A stretch of 64,000 bases of DNA, from NCBI RefSeq assembly GCF_004208535.1, contig NZ_SGIS01000008.1, forward strand, positions 1-64,000. The letters run 5' to 3'. Below the pieces are notes generated by a model. The model did not search any database. It was not told the origin of the DNA and saw nothing but the letters and a program-made list of their open reading frames with translations. The first letter of the stretch is position 1. The number at the start of each line of letters is the position of its first letter. This DNA comes from Sphingomonas populi (lineage in GTDB: Bacteria > Pseudomonadota > Alphaproteobacteria > Sphingomonadales > Sphingomonadaceae). Positions 43,160-51,543 of the stretch are shown in pieces. A program made the translations under genes and the position numbers.

Positions 43160-44617
43160 ATGGCGTCGACAAAGATCGCAGGCTGGCTGCTGGCCAGCGC
43201 CGTGGCAAGCGCACCGGCGACCGCGCAAACCCTCATCGCGCACAGCGAGCGCACCGTCATCATCGATCACCAGTCGACGCGGATCGCTACTGAAATCGGC
43301 ACGCTGCCCGTCGCCAGCGCGACCGGGCATGACGATGCGACCGCCGGCTATATCTCGCACATGCGCGCGGGCGGCGCGGCGGAGCGGCCGCTGCTGGTCG
43401 CCTTCAACGGTGGCCCCGGCGCATCCTCGACCTATCTGCAACTGGGTGCGCTCGGGCTCGATCATGTCGCTGTGCCGCAAGTGCCCGATGCCCCCCTCCC
43501 CGCCACGCCGACGCTCGCACCGAACGACGACAGCCTGCTCGACACCGCCGACCTGCTGTTCATCGATCCGCCCGGCACCGGCTTCTCGTCGCTGTCGCCC
43601 GGTGCCGATCTCGATTTCTACCATTCCGCCCACGGCGACGCGCTCGCCGCCGCCCAAGCCGTCCGCGCGTGGCTCGTCGCGCATGGCCGCACGCACGCGC
43701 CGCTCTATATCCTCGGCGAAAGCTACGGCACGATCCGGACGGCGGCGATGGTCGATGCTTTGCGCGAGGTCGATCCAGCGATGCAGGTGGCGGGGGTGTT
43801 GCTGCTCGGCCAGGCGCTCAACATGATCGAGACGGCGCAGCGGCCCGACAATATCGTCAGCTACGTCGTCTCGCTGCCGACGCTGGCGGCAATCGCCTGC
43901 TATCACGGCAAACTCGCCAAACCTTGCGACCCGGCGCGGGCCGCCGATGCCGCGCAGGCGTTCGCCGGTACGAGCTACCTCCGCGCACTGTACGAGGGGC
44001 GAAACATCGCCCCAGCCGAGAAGCAGCGCGTGGCGGCGCAGCTCGCGGCGCTGAGCGGCATATCCGCCGCGTATTACCGCGCGCACGACCTCCGCATCTC
44101 GAAGGAGCAATTCCGCGTCGAACTGCTGCGCGCGGAGGGCAAGGTGATCGGCCGCTATGATGCGCGCTACACCGCGCCGCGCGCCCCCGACGCGGGGCCG
44201 GTCGTCGGCCCTGATGCGTTCTCTGCCGTAAGCCGCCAATACGAACAGGCGATGCCGGCCTATCTGCGCGCGCTTGGTGTCGCGGACCCGTCCGGCTACG
44301 CAGTGCTGGCGCCGGCCAAGGGTAGCTGGAATTATGGCGGCGACACCTCGCCCTTCACCGATTGGCCGTTTCTCGACCCGATCGAAAAAGCCGCCGCCGT
44401 AGACCCCCATTTCCGGCTGTTCGTGTCGAGTGGCCTCTACGATCTCACCACCACGATCGGCGCCGCCGATTATCTGATCGCGCAATCGAACGTGCCGGCG
44501 GCGCAGTATCAGGTCGAGCGTTTTCCGGCGGGCCATGTCAGCTATTCCGACGAGGCAAGCCGCCACCGGCTGATCGCCGATATCCGCGCCTTCGTCGCCG
44601 CCGGAACGGCGCGTTGA
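43160..44617 (+). CDS. S10-family serine carboxypeptidase-like protein (third of three)
   Basis: An exported S10-type peptidase of 485 residues. ATG 43160 is preferred because AGGGG lies 5 bases upstream and a clean signal peptide follows (MASTKIAGWLLASAVASA, cleavage near TAQ); starts at 43127-43145 are possible. The motifs are AFNGGPGASSTYL (81-93), LLFIDPPGTGFS (132-143), ILGESYGTIRT with Ser188, and FPAGHVSYSDE with the His. Its stop is merged with the start of the permease gene (TTGA), so the two are translationally coupled. That supports peptide cleavage linked to amino-acid uptake. Confidence 0.88.
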   Translation: MASTKIAGWLLASAVASAPATAQTLIAHSERTVIIDHQSTRIATEIGTLPVASATGHDDATAGYISHMRAGGAAERPLLVAFNGGPGASSTYLQLGALGLDHVAVPQVPDAPLPATPTLAPNDDSLLDTADLLFIDPPGTGFSSLSPGADLDFYHSAHGDALAAAQAVRAWLVAHGRTHAPLYILGESYGTIRTAAMVDALREVDPAMQVAGVLLLGQALNMIETAQRPDNIVSYVVSLPTLAAIACYHGKLAKPCDPARAADAAQAFAGTSYLRALYEGRNIAPAEKQRVAAQLAALSGISAAYYRAHDLRISKEQFRVELLRAEGKVIGRYDARYTAPRAPDAGPVVGPDAFSAVSRQYEQAMPAYLRALGVADPSGYAVLAPAKGSWNYGGDTSPFTDWPFLDPIEKAAAVDPHFRLFVSSGLYDLTTTIGAADYLIAQSNVPAAQYQVERFPAGHVSYSDEASRHRLIADIRAFVAAGTAR

Positions 44618-45903
44618 GCGACGCGACCGGCCTCGTCAAAGGGATCGATCTCGGCGGGGTGATCGCGCTCGGGCTCGGCACCGCGGTCGGCGTGTCGATC
44701 TTCTCGGCGATTGCACCCGCGACCGCGCTCGCCGGGCCGGGCATGTTGATCTCGGTCCTGATCGCGGCGCTGCCGATGTATCTGATCGCGATCAGCTACG
44801 CGTTCCTCGGCTCGGCGGTGCCGGTCTCGGGCGCATCCTATGTCTGGCCGGCGCGGTTCCTGCACCCGGCCTGGGGCTTCATCGTCGCCTGGCTGCGGAT
44901 CGTGGCCAACATGGGCGCGATCGTCGTGCTCGCGCTGGTGATGGTGCGCTATCTGTCGATGGTGGTGCCGCTGCCGCTCAAGCCGACGATGTTCGCGGTG
45001 ATGCTGCTCGCGTTGCTCGCCAATCTGTTCGGCATCCGCACCGCAACACGCGTGCAGAAAGTGCTGATGGTGGCGATGCTCGCCGTGTTCGCGCTGTTCG
45101 TTGCATGGGGTGGCGCGACCACGGTCGATCCGGCGCGGCTGTCGCCGCTGTTGCCGAAGGGCTGGGCCGGCGTGATCGCGGCGGCACCGCTGTTGCTCGG
45201 CCTGTTCTTCGGCATCGAGGCCGCGACCGAGGCGGGGGCCGAGGTCAGCGACAGTGCGCGGACGATCCCGCGCGGCATCGCACTGTCGATCGGTTCGGCG
45301 ACCTTGCTGTATCTCGCGGTCGGCTTCGTCGCGCTCGGCGTGCTGGGCAGCGCTGCGCTCGGCAGCAGCCAGGCGCCGATCCTCGACGCCGCCAAGCGGT
45401 TCATGGGGCCGGTCGCGACGCCGCTCGTCGTGCTGGCGGCGGTGCTGTCGATCGGCAAGTCCCTCAACGCGCTGTTCGCGATGTTCAGCCGCAGCCTGTA
45501 TGCGATGGGCGTGGCCGGCGCGCTGCCGCACGTCTTCGGCTCTATCCATCCGCGCTGGCAGACACCGCACATCGCGCTGATCGCGGTGTTCGCGCTCGGC
45601 TGCATCGGCCTGTTGCTGCCGATGGAACTGACCTTCCTGTTCCTCGCGGTGAATGTGCCCAATCTGCTCAAATATGCCAGCGTCTGCCTGGCCGCCGCGC
45701 AGGTTACCCGCCGGCACCCCGAGATTTACGCGGTCGCAGGCTTCAAGCTACCAGCGCGGCGGCTGCTGGCGTGCAGCTACGGCGGTGTCGCCTGTTCGCT
45801 GGCGCTGGTGTTCATCGGCATCGGGACGGATTGGCGGCCCTATGCGCTGCTGGTCGGCTGGCTGGTGGTGGGCCTGCTATATTACGCGGTGCGGCGCCGA
45901 TAA
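44614..45903 (+). CDS. APC-superfamily amino acid permease
   Basis: An inner-membrane transporter of 429 residues with about 12 hydrophobic helices. The start is a TTG at 44614 whose TTGA overlaps the stop of the S10 gene. The first helix shows LGGVIALGLGTAVGVSIFS, the glycine-rich substrate-binding break of APC transporters. Helix 6 contains LLGLFFGIEAATEAGAEV, the other conserved region. It probably imports an amino acid or small amine produced by the coupled periplasmic peptidase. Cargo cannot be predicted. It ends 8 bases before the convergent amidohydrolase. Confidence 0.9.
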   Translation: MSDATGLVKGIDLGGVIALGLGTAVGVSIFSAIAPATALAGPGMLISVLIAALPMYLIAISYAFLGSAVPVSGASYVWPARFLHPAWGFIVAWLRIVANMGAIVVLALVMVRYLSMVVPLPLKPTMFAVMLLALLANLFGIRTATRVQKVLMVAMLAVFALFVAWGGATTVDPARLSPLLPKGWAGVIAAAPLLLGLFFGIEAATEAGAEVSDSARTIPRGIALSIGSATLLYLAVGFVALGVLGSAALGSSQAPILDAAKRFMGPVATPLVVLAAVLSIGKSLNALFAMFSRSLYAMGVAGALPHVFGSIHPRWQTPHIALIAVFALGCIGLLLPMELTFLFLAVNVPNLLKYASVCLAAAQVTRRHPEIYAVAGFKLPARRLLACSYGGVACSLALVFIGIGTDWRPYALLVGWLVVGLLYYAVRRR

Positions 45904-45911
45904 TCGTCGGA

Positions 45912-47984
45912 TCAGAAAAACTCGTCGGCCGGATCATGTGCCGGGACGGCCGACACGCCCGCCCCCGCCGTCTTCGGCATCGCGATCTTCGGTGCCGGCG
46001 CGAACGGCGTCACGCCGAACGCGGGCCAAATCTCCGACGGGAAGTAGATCGCGCCATCCTTCACCACCATGCCGATGCGGTGGATTTCGCGCAGGTCCTT
46101 CACCGGATTGCCCGGCAGCAGGATGAAATCGGCGAACTTGCCGCGCGCGATCGTGCCCAACTCCTGATCGCGGCCGAAATATTGCTCGGGCGCGAGCGTG
46201 CCGAGCCGCAGCACCTCCGGCACCGATATCCCCGCTTCGGCGTAGATTTCCAGCTCACGGTGGACCGACAGCCCGGTGCCGTCGTCAGTGCCGGGCAGCA
46301 GCCGGATGCCACGATCTTGCATCAGCTTGAGCAGATCCTTCACCTTGGCGAACGCGCCGCGATATGCGGCGTCGTCGGCAGCGCTCGCAATCGGCGCGAT
46401 CGCCTGGCGGCGGCGGCGCTGGAGGCCGATCGGCAGGTGATCGATATACTCCGCCACCGCCGGGCTGGGGGTGCCGTCGCGGCTCAGCATCAGCAGTTCG
46501 AGCGTCACTGCGGTCGGATCGTGCGCGGTGTGGCGTGCGGCCATCCGGTCGAGCGTCGCCTGAACGCGGGGTGCGGCGAGATCGAGCCCGGCGGTGCGTC
46601 GCATCGCCGTGAGGCGAAGCGGCGTGCGCGTATCCTCCTCGGGCGTGAGTACCCAGCCGAGCATCACCTGGTTGACGTGCGTCACCTCGTCATAGCCGGC
46701 GTCGATCATCGCATCGGCGTTGGTGAAGGCGGGGACGTGCCCCGTCACCGTCATGCCGAGCCGATGCGCCTCGCGGGCGATCGCGGGCACCCAGGCGGGG
46801 TTCATGCTGTTGTAGATCTTGATCTGCCAATATCCGCGCGCAGCATACCAGCGCACTGCCTCCAGCGCCGCCGCCTCGCTATCCACCACCTTGCCGAGCC
46901 GCGCCGAATAGGGGCTTCGCCCTTCGAGGAACCCGTTGCGGATGATCCGCGGTCCGGCGATCGTCCCCGCCTCGATCTGCGCCTGCGCGCCGAGCAGAAA
47001 CGCATTGTCGTTGCCCATGTCGCGCACCGACGTAACGCCCGACGCGATGTAGAGCAGCGCCGATTCGAGGCTGAGATGCGCGTGCATGTCGTGCAGCCCC
47101 GGCATCAGCGTGCCACCCTTGCCGTCGATCGTCGCCTCCCCCGGGGTCGGCGGGCTGTCGAGCGGCTCGACGCCGGCGATGCGGTTGCGGAAGAACACTA
47201 CCGAGACCGGATCGGAGAGCGTGCCGCTCGCCGGATCGAACACATGCACGTTGCGGATACGAACCGGGCCGTCGACATGATGCGCGAAGCGTTTCTGGAG
47301 ATCGATGTAACGCTCGCTGGTCAGGCGCGTCGCGATTTCGGTAAGCGCGGGCGTCTCCGCTTCATGGCCCGCGCGCACGGTCGCCCCGTCCGACGTGACG
47401 ACCGCGAACAGCGCATCGTTCACATCGAGCAGGATCAGCGCCGGCGAGAGATCGATGCCGCTCAGGAAATAGGCCCGATAGTTGGCTTGGCCGACCGCAA
47501 CGCTGCCTTGCGCATCGAGGTGGAGCGCGCCGCCGGGCAAGGCCGGAACGGTGTGATCGGCGCGCTTGAGCAGCGCGCGCGCATAGAGGCCGAGCGCCCA
47601 CGGGCTGGCGTTCTGGCCGATATACACTTTCGCGCCATCGAGCGGGGCGTGCTTCTCACCCGTCGAATCCCGCCAGGTCGCGGTGCCTTTGGCCGCGTCA
47701 TAGGCCTCATGCACCGCCCCGCCGAAGGTCGCGGTGCCGTCAATCGTCCAATGCGTCGGCAGGCCATCGGCACCGATGTCGATCGCCTCGTCGAGGGTCG
47801 GGCCGCGTCCGTTGTTCTTGACGTCGTAGTGGATCGCGACGTGGCAGCCGGTCTGCGTCACGTCGAGCGTGCCGACCTTTTCGCCATTGGCGATGACGAC
47901 CAGCCTGTCGGCGGCGGGCGCGGCGCCGATGCAGGCGAAACAGGCGGACGCGGCAAGCGCCGTACGCAGCGGCAGTCTGGTCAT
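45912..47984 (-). CDS. Exported amidohydrolase (metal-dependent)
   Basis: An amidohydrolase-superfamily protein of 690 residues with a signal peptide (MTRLPLRTALAASACFACIGAAPAA). An N-terminal domain of about 230 residues is not recognised. It is followed by the TIM-barrel core: LMPGLHDMHAHLSLE (HxH metal pair), GMTVTGHVPAF, DEVTHVNQVML and LLPGTDDGTG, then the C-terminal LRLGTLAPEQYFG and GKFADFILL. This resembles exported Xaa-Pro dipeptidase/imidazolonepropionase-like enzymes of sphingomonads. It probably acts on cyclic or blocked peptides or amides in the periplasm. It is coupled by ATGA to the cyclodeaminase gene upstream. Confidence 0.88.
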   Translation of the reverse strand: MTRLPLRTALAASACFACIGAAPAADRLVVIANGEKVGTLDVTQTGCHVAIHYDVKNNGRGPTLDEAIDIGADGLPTHWTIDGTATFGGAVHEAYDAAKGTATWRDSTGEKHAPLDGAKVYIGQNASPWALGLYARALLKRADHTVPALPGGALHLDAQGSVAVGQANYRAYFLSGIDLSPALILLDVNDALFAVVTSDGATVRAGHEAETPALTEIATRLTSERYIDLQKRFAHHVDGPVRIRNVHVFDPASGTLSDPVSVVFFRNRIAGVEPLDSPPTPGEATIDGKGGTLMPGLHDMHAHLSLESALLYIASGVTSVRDMGNDNAFLLGAQAQIEAGTIAGPRIIRNGFLEGRSPYSARLGKVVDSEAAALEAVRWYAARGYWQIKIYNSMNPAWVPAIAREAHRLGMTVTGHVPAFTNADAMIDAGYDEVTHVNQVMLGWVLTPEEDTRTPLRLTAMRRTAGLDLAAPRVQATLDRMAARHTAHDPTAVTLELLMLSRDGTPSPAVAEYIDHLPIGLQRRRRQAIAPIASAADDAAYRGAFAKVKDLLKLMQDRGIRLLPGTDDGTGLSVHRELEIYAEAGISVPEVLRLGTLAPEQYFGRDQELGTIARGKFADFILLPGNPVKDLREIHRIGMVVKDGAIYFPSEIWPAFGVTPFAPAPKIAMPKTAGAGVSAVPAHDPADEFF

Positions 47985-48943
47985 CGCGTGAGCGAACTCC
48001 GGTAGAGAAAGGCGGCGGCGGCGAGATCCTGCACGGCATGGCCGAGCGATTTGTAGGCGGTGACGTCGTCGGGAGACGTGCGGCCGGGAATGCGGCCGAG
48101 CACGACTTCGCCGATTTCACCGGCGAGGTGCGCGTCGTCGATCGCGCCGCTGTCGCGCGCGATGAGGAATTCCGCAGCGGCTTCCAGCGCGGAAGCGCGG
48201 CTGTCGGCGATGTAGCGGCTTCGCACGACCAGCGCGGTATCGACCTCGACCGGCCCGGCGAAGCTCGATCCGACGATGTTGATGTGCGTTCCCGGTTTCA
48301 CCCAGTCGCCGAGCAATACCGGCTGCGCTGCGCCGGTAAGCGTGCAAATCACGTCGGCCGCGCCCGCAGCGGCTTCGGCGTCGGTCGCGACCTCGACCGG
48401 CAACGTGGCGTTAAACTCCCGCGCGAGGTGCTCCGCCTTGCCGGTGTCGCGTCCCCATATCAGCACGCGCTCGAACGCGCGCATCAGCGGCAGCGCCAGC
48501 AGGTGCGTTCGCGCTTGTCCGCCCGTGCCCAGGATGAGCAGGGTTTTCGCGTCCGGGCGCGCCATCGCATCGGTTGCCACCGCGCTCGCGGCGGCGGTGC
48601 GGATCAGCGTGATCTCCTCGGCATCGGCGATACAGACGGGCCGGCCCTGTTCGGGTTCGAACATCACCACCACGCCGCGATGACGGCGGCGGCCCGGCGA
48701 GGCCGGATCGGCGAAAACGCTGATCAGCTTGGCGCCGAACATGTCGTCATCGCCGAGCGCGGCGGGCATTTGCGCGAACGTGCGGCCCGGCCCCATGCCG
48801 ATCATCGTGCGCAGCAACTGGCGTGTCGTCCCCGCCGACAGCGCGGCCATCGCCTCGCGCACGACGCGGATGCAATTCGGATAGTCGAGCTTCGCCCGCA
48901 CCGCATCGGCATCGAAAATCACCAGATCTTCCGCGCGCATCAT
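47981..48943 (-). CDS. Ornithine cyclodeaminase / mu-crystallin family protein
   Basis: A 320-residue NAD(P)-dependent protein of the ornithine cyclodeaminase family. The Rossmann motif is LLILGTGGQARTHL, with the family regions GMGPGRTFAQMPAALGDDDMFGAKLISVF, ITLIRTAAASAVATDAMA and KPGTHINIVGSS, and the C-terminal VTAYKSLGHAVQDLAAA. Members deaminate ornithine to proline or reduce imino acids. It is cytoplasmic and overlaps the exported amidohydrolase by ATGA, so the two are co-translated. It is divergent from an Lrp-type gene that probably senses an amino acid. A paired ATG start at 48943/48940 follows AGGAAGGA. Confidence 0.9.
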   Translation of the reverse strand: MMRAEDLVIFDADAVRAKLDYPNCIRVVREAMAALSAGTTRQLLRTMIGMGPGRTFAQMPAALGDDDMFGAKLISVFADPASPGRRRHRGVVVMFEPEQGRPVCIADAEEITLIRTAAASAVATDAMARPDAKTLLILGTGGQARTHLLALPLMRAFERVLIWGRDTGKAEHLAREFNATLPVEVATDAEAAAGAADVICTLTGAAQPVLLGDWVKPGTHINIVGSSFAGPVEVDTALVVRSRYIADSRASALEAAAEFLIARDSGAIDDAHLAGEIGEVVLGRIPGRTSPDDVTAYKSLGHAVQDLAAAAFLYRSSLTR

Positions 48944-49058
48944 GAATCCTTCCTGAAACTATCTTACCGAAGCCGGCGCGTAGCGCTTGCCGTTCGCCGC
49001 CCGAAAATCTAGTTTCGCGCATCATACATATCGTGCTGGGCACAAAGGGAACATAAAC
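48944..49058. promoter_or_regulatory. Divergent cyclodeaminase / Lrp intergenic region
   Basis: These 115 bases lie between the start codons of the ornithine cyclodeaminase and Lrp-type genes. Promoters in both directions and an Lrp-type operator are expected here from the arrangement. The region is somewhat AT-richer near 49010-49058. No specific operator could be defined by eye. Confidence 0.4.
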
Positions 49059-49532
49059 ATGCCCATCGAGCTCGACCGCCTCGATTACAAGATTCTCGAC
49101 CGGCTCCAGATCGACGCCGCCGAATCCTCAAGCGAGATCGCCGACCGCGTCGGCCTGTCGCAGTCGCCCTGTTGGCGGCGTATCCAGCGCCTGAAGGAAG
49201 AGGGTTTCATCAGCGGTCAGGTCGCGATCCTCAATCGCGAGATGTTCGGCGACAGCATGTTCATTTTCGCCCAGCTCAAGATGGGCCGCCTCACCGACGA
49301 CGAGCGCGATCGCTTCGTGCAAGCGATCGAGGACATTCCCGAGATCACAGAAGCCTATACGCTGTTCGGCGAGATGGACGTGATGATCAAGGTGCTCGCG
49401 CCCAGCATGCCCTGGTATCAGAACTTCACCTTCCGCACGCTGTTGCGCCTGCCCGGCGTCGAGGACATCCGCTCGACCGCCACCTTGTCCGAAATGAAGA
49501 ACACGCACCGGTTGCCGCTGCCCCGGGGATAG
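49059..49532 (+). CDS. Lrp/AsnC-family transcriptional regulator
   Basis: A 157-residue feast/famine regulator. The N-terminal helix-turn-helix (about 5-55) reads LDRLDYKILDRLQIDAAES, IADRVGLSQSPCWRRIQRL. The C-terminal RAM effector domain (about 65-150) includes FIFAQLKMGRL, IPEITEAYTLFGEMDVMIKVL and the late TLSEMKNTHRLPL. Such proteins sense amino acids and often control adjacent catabolic genes. It is divergent from the cyclodeaminase-amidohydrolase pair. ATG 49059 has AAAGGGA upstream. Whether it also controls the peptidase cluster to the left is a guess. Confidence 0.92.
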   Translation: MPIELDRLDYKILDRLQIDAAESSSEIADRVGLSQSPCWRRIQRLKEEGFISGQVAILNREMFGDSMFIFAQLKMGRLTDDERDRFVQAIEDIPEITEAYTLFGEMDVMIKVLAPSMPWYQNFTFRTLLRLPGVEDIRSTATLSEMKNTHRLPLPRG

Positions 49533-49633
49533 ATCGTCCACGCCTGCATAGATCATGCGCAGGCGCGCGGAATTCGCCGATTTGCTTGCCGCACACCCGC
49601 GCTACGATCGCCGCGATACTGAAAGGAAGCGGC

Positions 49634-51337
49634 ATGAACGGATGGACGGGGTGCATGGCGAGCGGAATCGCGCTTGTGCTGTCCGGCGGACGTGCCGCGT
49701 CCGAACCGCCACCCACGCTGAGCATCACGCTCGCACCCGACGCGCCCGACCGCGACGGGCATATCCGCGCGATCGGCCTCACGCTCGTCGTGACCGGCAC
49801 CGATACCGCTTCGGGCGCGCCGCTGGTCCGCTTGCCGGCGAAGGCGAACACCGTCGTTACAAGCGCGGACGACATCACCGGCCTAACCGCGAGCGACGCG
49901 CGTGGGCCGCTGGCCCTTGTCGCCAAAGATACGCCAGTGGACGATTCGAACACCGACCGGGTGTGGAGCGCCGACCGCGCCACCGCGGGAACGGTCACGA
50001 TCCGCTACCGCGTAACGATCGACCCCGCGCGGCCGCCGCTGGTCGCACCGCAATACGAAATGCGTACGGAGAGCAGCACCGTCTCGGGCGCGGCGAACAG
50101 CTTCGTGCTGCTACCCGCCGACGCAACGCCCCGCCAGGTCGCCATCCACTGGAATCTGGCGAAGGTCGGCAGACGCGCGATCGGCGTGTCGAGCTTCGGC
50201 GTAGGCGATGTCGCGCCGGCCGCGCCGATCACGCCAGACCGGCTCGGTTCGGTCTATTACATGGCCGGGACGCCGGGCCTGTACCGCGCGCCCGGCTTCT
50301 TCGGTGCGTGGCAGGGCAAACCGGCCTTCGCCGCGACCGAGGTGATGCGATGGGCGAGCAAGCTGCAAGCCTTTTACGGCAGCTTCTTCGGCTACCGCCC
50401 GCCCAGCTTCGGCGTGTTCGCGCGCACCAATGCGGGCAATCCCGGCAGCGGCATCGGTCTCGTCGATTCCTTCGCCTTCACCTTCGGCCCGACATCGACC
50501 GCTGAGCAAATGCGGACCCTGCTGGCGCACGAGATGCTGCACGCATGGGTCAATTCGCTCGACGGATCGATGGACGCGGCGAACGGCCTCGGCGCGGCCT
50601 GGTTCGGCGAAGGGCTGGCGGTCTATTACCAGCGCGCGCTGCCATACCGCGCCGGGCTGATCCCGACCGCCGCGTTCCTGGCCGACCTCAACGAAACCGC
50701 CGGCCGCTATTACACCAACGCGATGATCGCGACGCCCAACGCGGACATCGCCGCAGGCTTCTGGCGCGACACCCGCATCCGCGTGCTCCCCTATGATCGC
50801 GGCTCGCTTTATTTCGCCAGCGTCGATGCGGCCATCCGCAAGCGATCGGACGGGCGGCGCTCGCTCGACGATATCGTTCGCGCGATGCTCGCCGCGCGCC
50901 GACGGGGCGAGGCGATGACCCTCGCGATGTGGCGCCGGATGCTCGCGGCCGAACTCGGGCAACCGGGCATCCAGTCGTTCGAGGCGATGCTCGCCGGGCA
51001 GACCGTGCTGCCGCCATCCAACGCTTTCGGTGTACGGTTCGAACGGGTGAAGCTGCCATTGCGGCGCTGGCAACTCGGCTTCGACCCCGCCTCGACGACG
51101 ACATCGCCGAAGATCGTGCGCGGACTGATTCCGGGCTCGAACGCCGCGCTGGCGGGCCTTCGCAACGGCGACCGTATCACCGCCGCCTTCCCTCAGGACG
51201 CGCCGCAGGGCGATCAGCACGCGACGCTGGACCTCAAAATCGAACGCGACGGCAAGCCGATGGTGGTCCACTACCTGCCGCGCGGCGAGACCGTGCTGGC
51301 GTGGCAGTGGCGGCTGCGCTCGCCGGGCAAGCGGTAA
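49634..51337 (+). CDS. M61-family (glycyl aminopeptidase-like) metallopeptidase
   Basis: An exported metallopeptidase of 567 residues. ATG 49634 follows AAAGGAAG. After a signal peptide (GIALVLSGGRAAS), an N-terminal beta domain precedes the catalytic core: LLAHEMLHAWVNSLDG gives HExxH at His299/Glu300/His303, and WFGEGLAVYY supplies the third ligand Glu326. The C-terminal 100 residues are PDZ-like (GLIPGSNAALAGLRNGDRITA), as usual in M61. It cleaves N-terminal residues, classically Gly or Ala. It ends the peptide-utilisation block and adds aminopeptidase activity to the carboxypeptidases upstream. Confidence 0.9.
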   Translation: MNGWTGCMASGIALVLSGGRAASEPPPTLSITLAPDAPDRDGHIRAIGLTLVVTGTDTASGAPLVRLPAKANTVVTSADDITGLTASDARGPLALVAKDTPVDDSNTDRVWSADRATAGTVTIRYRVTIDPARPPLVAPQYEMRTESSTVSGAANSFVLLPADATPRQVAIHWNLAKVGRRAIGVSSFGVGDVAPAAPITPDRLGSVYYMAGTPGLYRAPGFFGAWQGKPAFAATEVMRWASKLQAFYGSFFGYRPPSFGVFARTNAGNPGSGIGLVDSFAFTFGPTSTAEQMRTLLAHEMLHAWVNSLDGSMDAANGLGAAWFGEGLAVYYQRALPYRAGLIPTAAFLADLNETAGRYYTNAMIATPNADIAAGFWRDTRIRVLPYDRGSLYFASVDAAIRKRSDGRRSLDDIVRAMLAARRRGEAMTLAMWRRMLAAELGQPGIQSFEAMLAGQTVLPPSNAFGVRFERVKLPLRRWQLGFDPASTTTSPKIVRGLIPGSNAALAGLRNGDRITAAFPQDAPQGDQHATLDLKIERDGKPMVVHYLPRGETVLAWQWRLRSPGKR

Positions 51338-51523
51338 AACCAAACCGCCGCGTCGAGGGTGACGGAGACGATTCTCACCGCAACCTGCTCTTCTGCCTCG
51401 TCTTGTTGCCGGAGGTGGTGACCTGCTCGCCAAGCTCCGCGAGAGGCAGTTCACTCTATGTTCCAGTCGTGCTATGCCCCTCGCGTGTTGTTCGCGTTTC
51501 ATCATGGTCTGTCCTTGAAGGTT

Positions 51524-51540
51524 GCGGGAGGTATTCCCGC
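51524..51540 (+). promoter_or_regulatory. Hairpin overlapping the DUF763 ribosome-binding site
   Basis: GCGGGA (51524-51529) and TCCCGC (51535-51540) form a 6-bp stem with a 5-base loop just before ATG 51544. The only Shine-Dalgarno-like sequence (GGGAGG, 51526-51531) lies inside it. This could limit translation, but it could also be chance in GC-rich DNA. Confidence 0.3.
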
Positions 51541-51543
51541 CTG

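Noticed and set aside
41762..44566. Long minus-strand open frame (about 934 codons) opposite the aminotransferase and S10 genes
   Set aside because: It covers two well-supported plus-strand genes and has no recognisable domain; its length follows from high GC at third positions.
43160..45903. Lasso-peptide or other RiPP locus around the S10 and permease genes
   Set aside because: Sphingomonad lasso clusters use B and C proteins and an S9-like isopeptidase; none are present, and S10 peptidases with a permease fit catabolism.
45105..48005. Long plus-strand open frame (about 966 codons) opposite the amidohydrolase
   Set aside because: It runs in a wrong frame across the permease and antisense to the amidohydrolase, with repetitive Arg/Gly/Ala composition and no motif.
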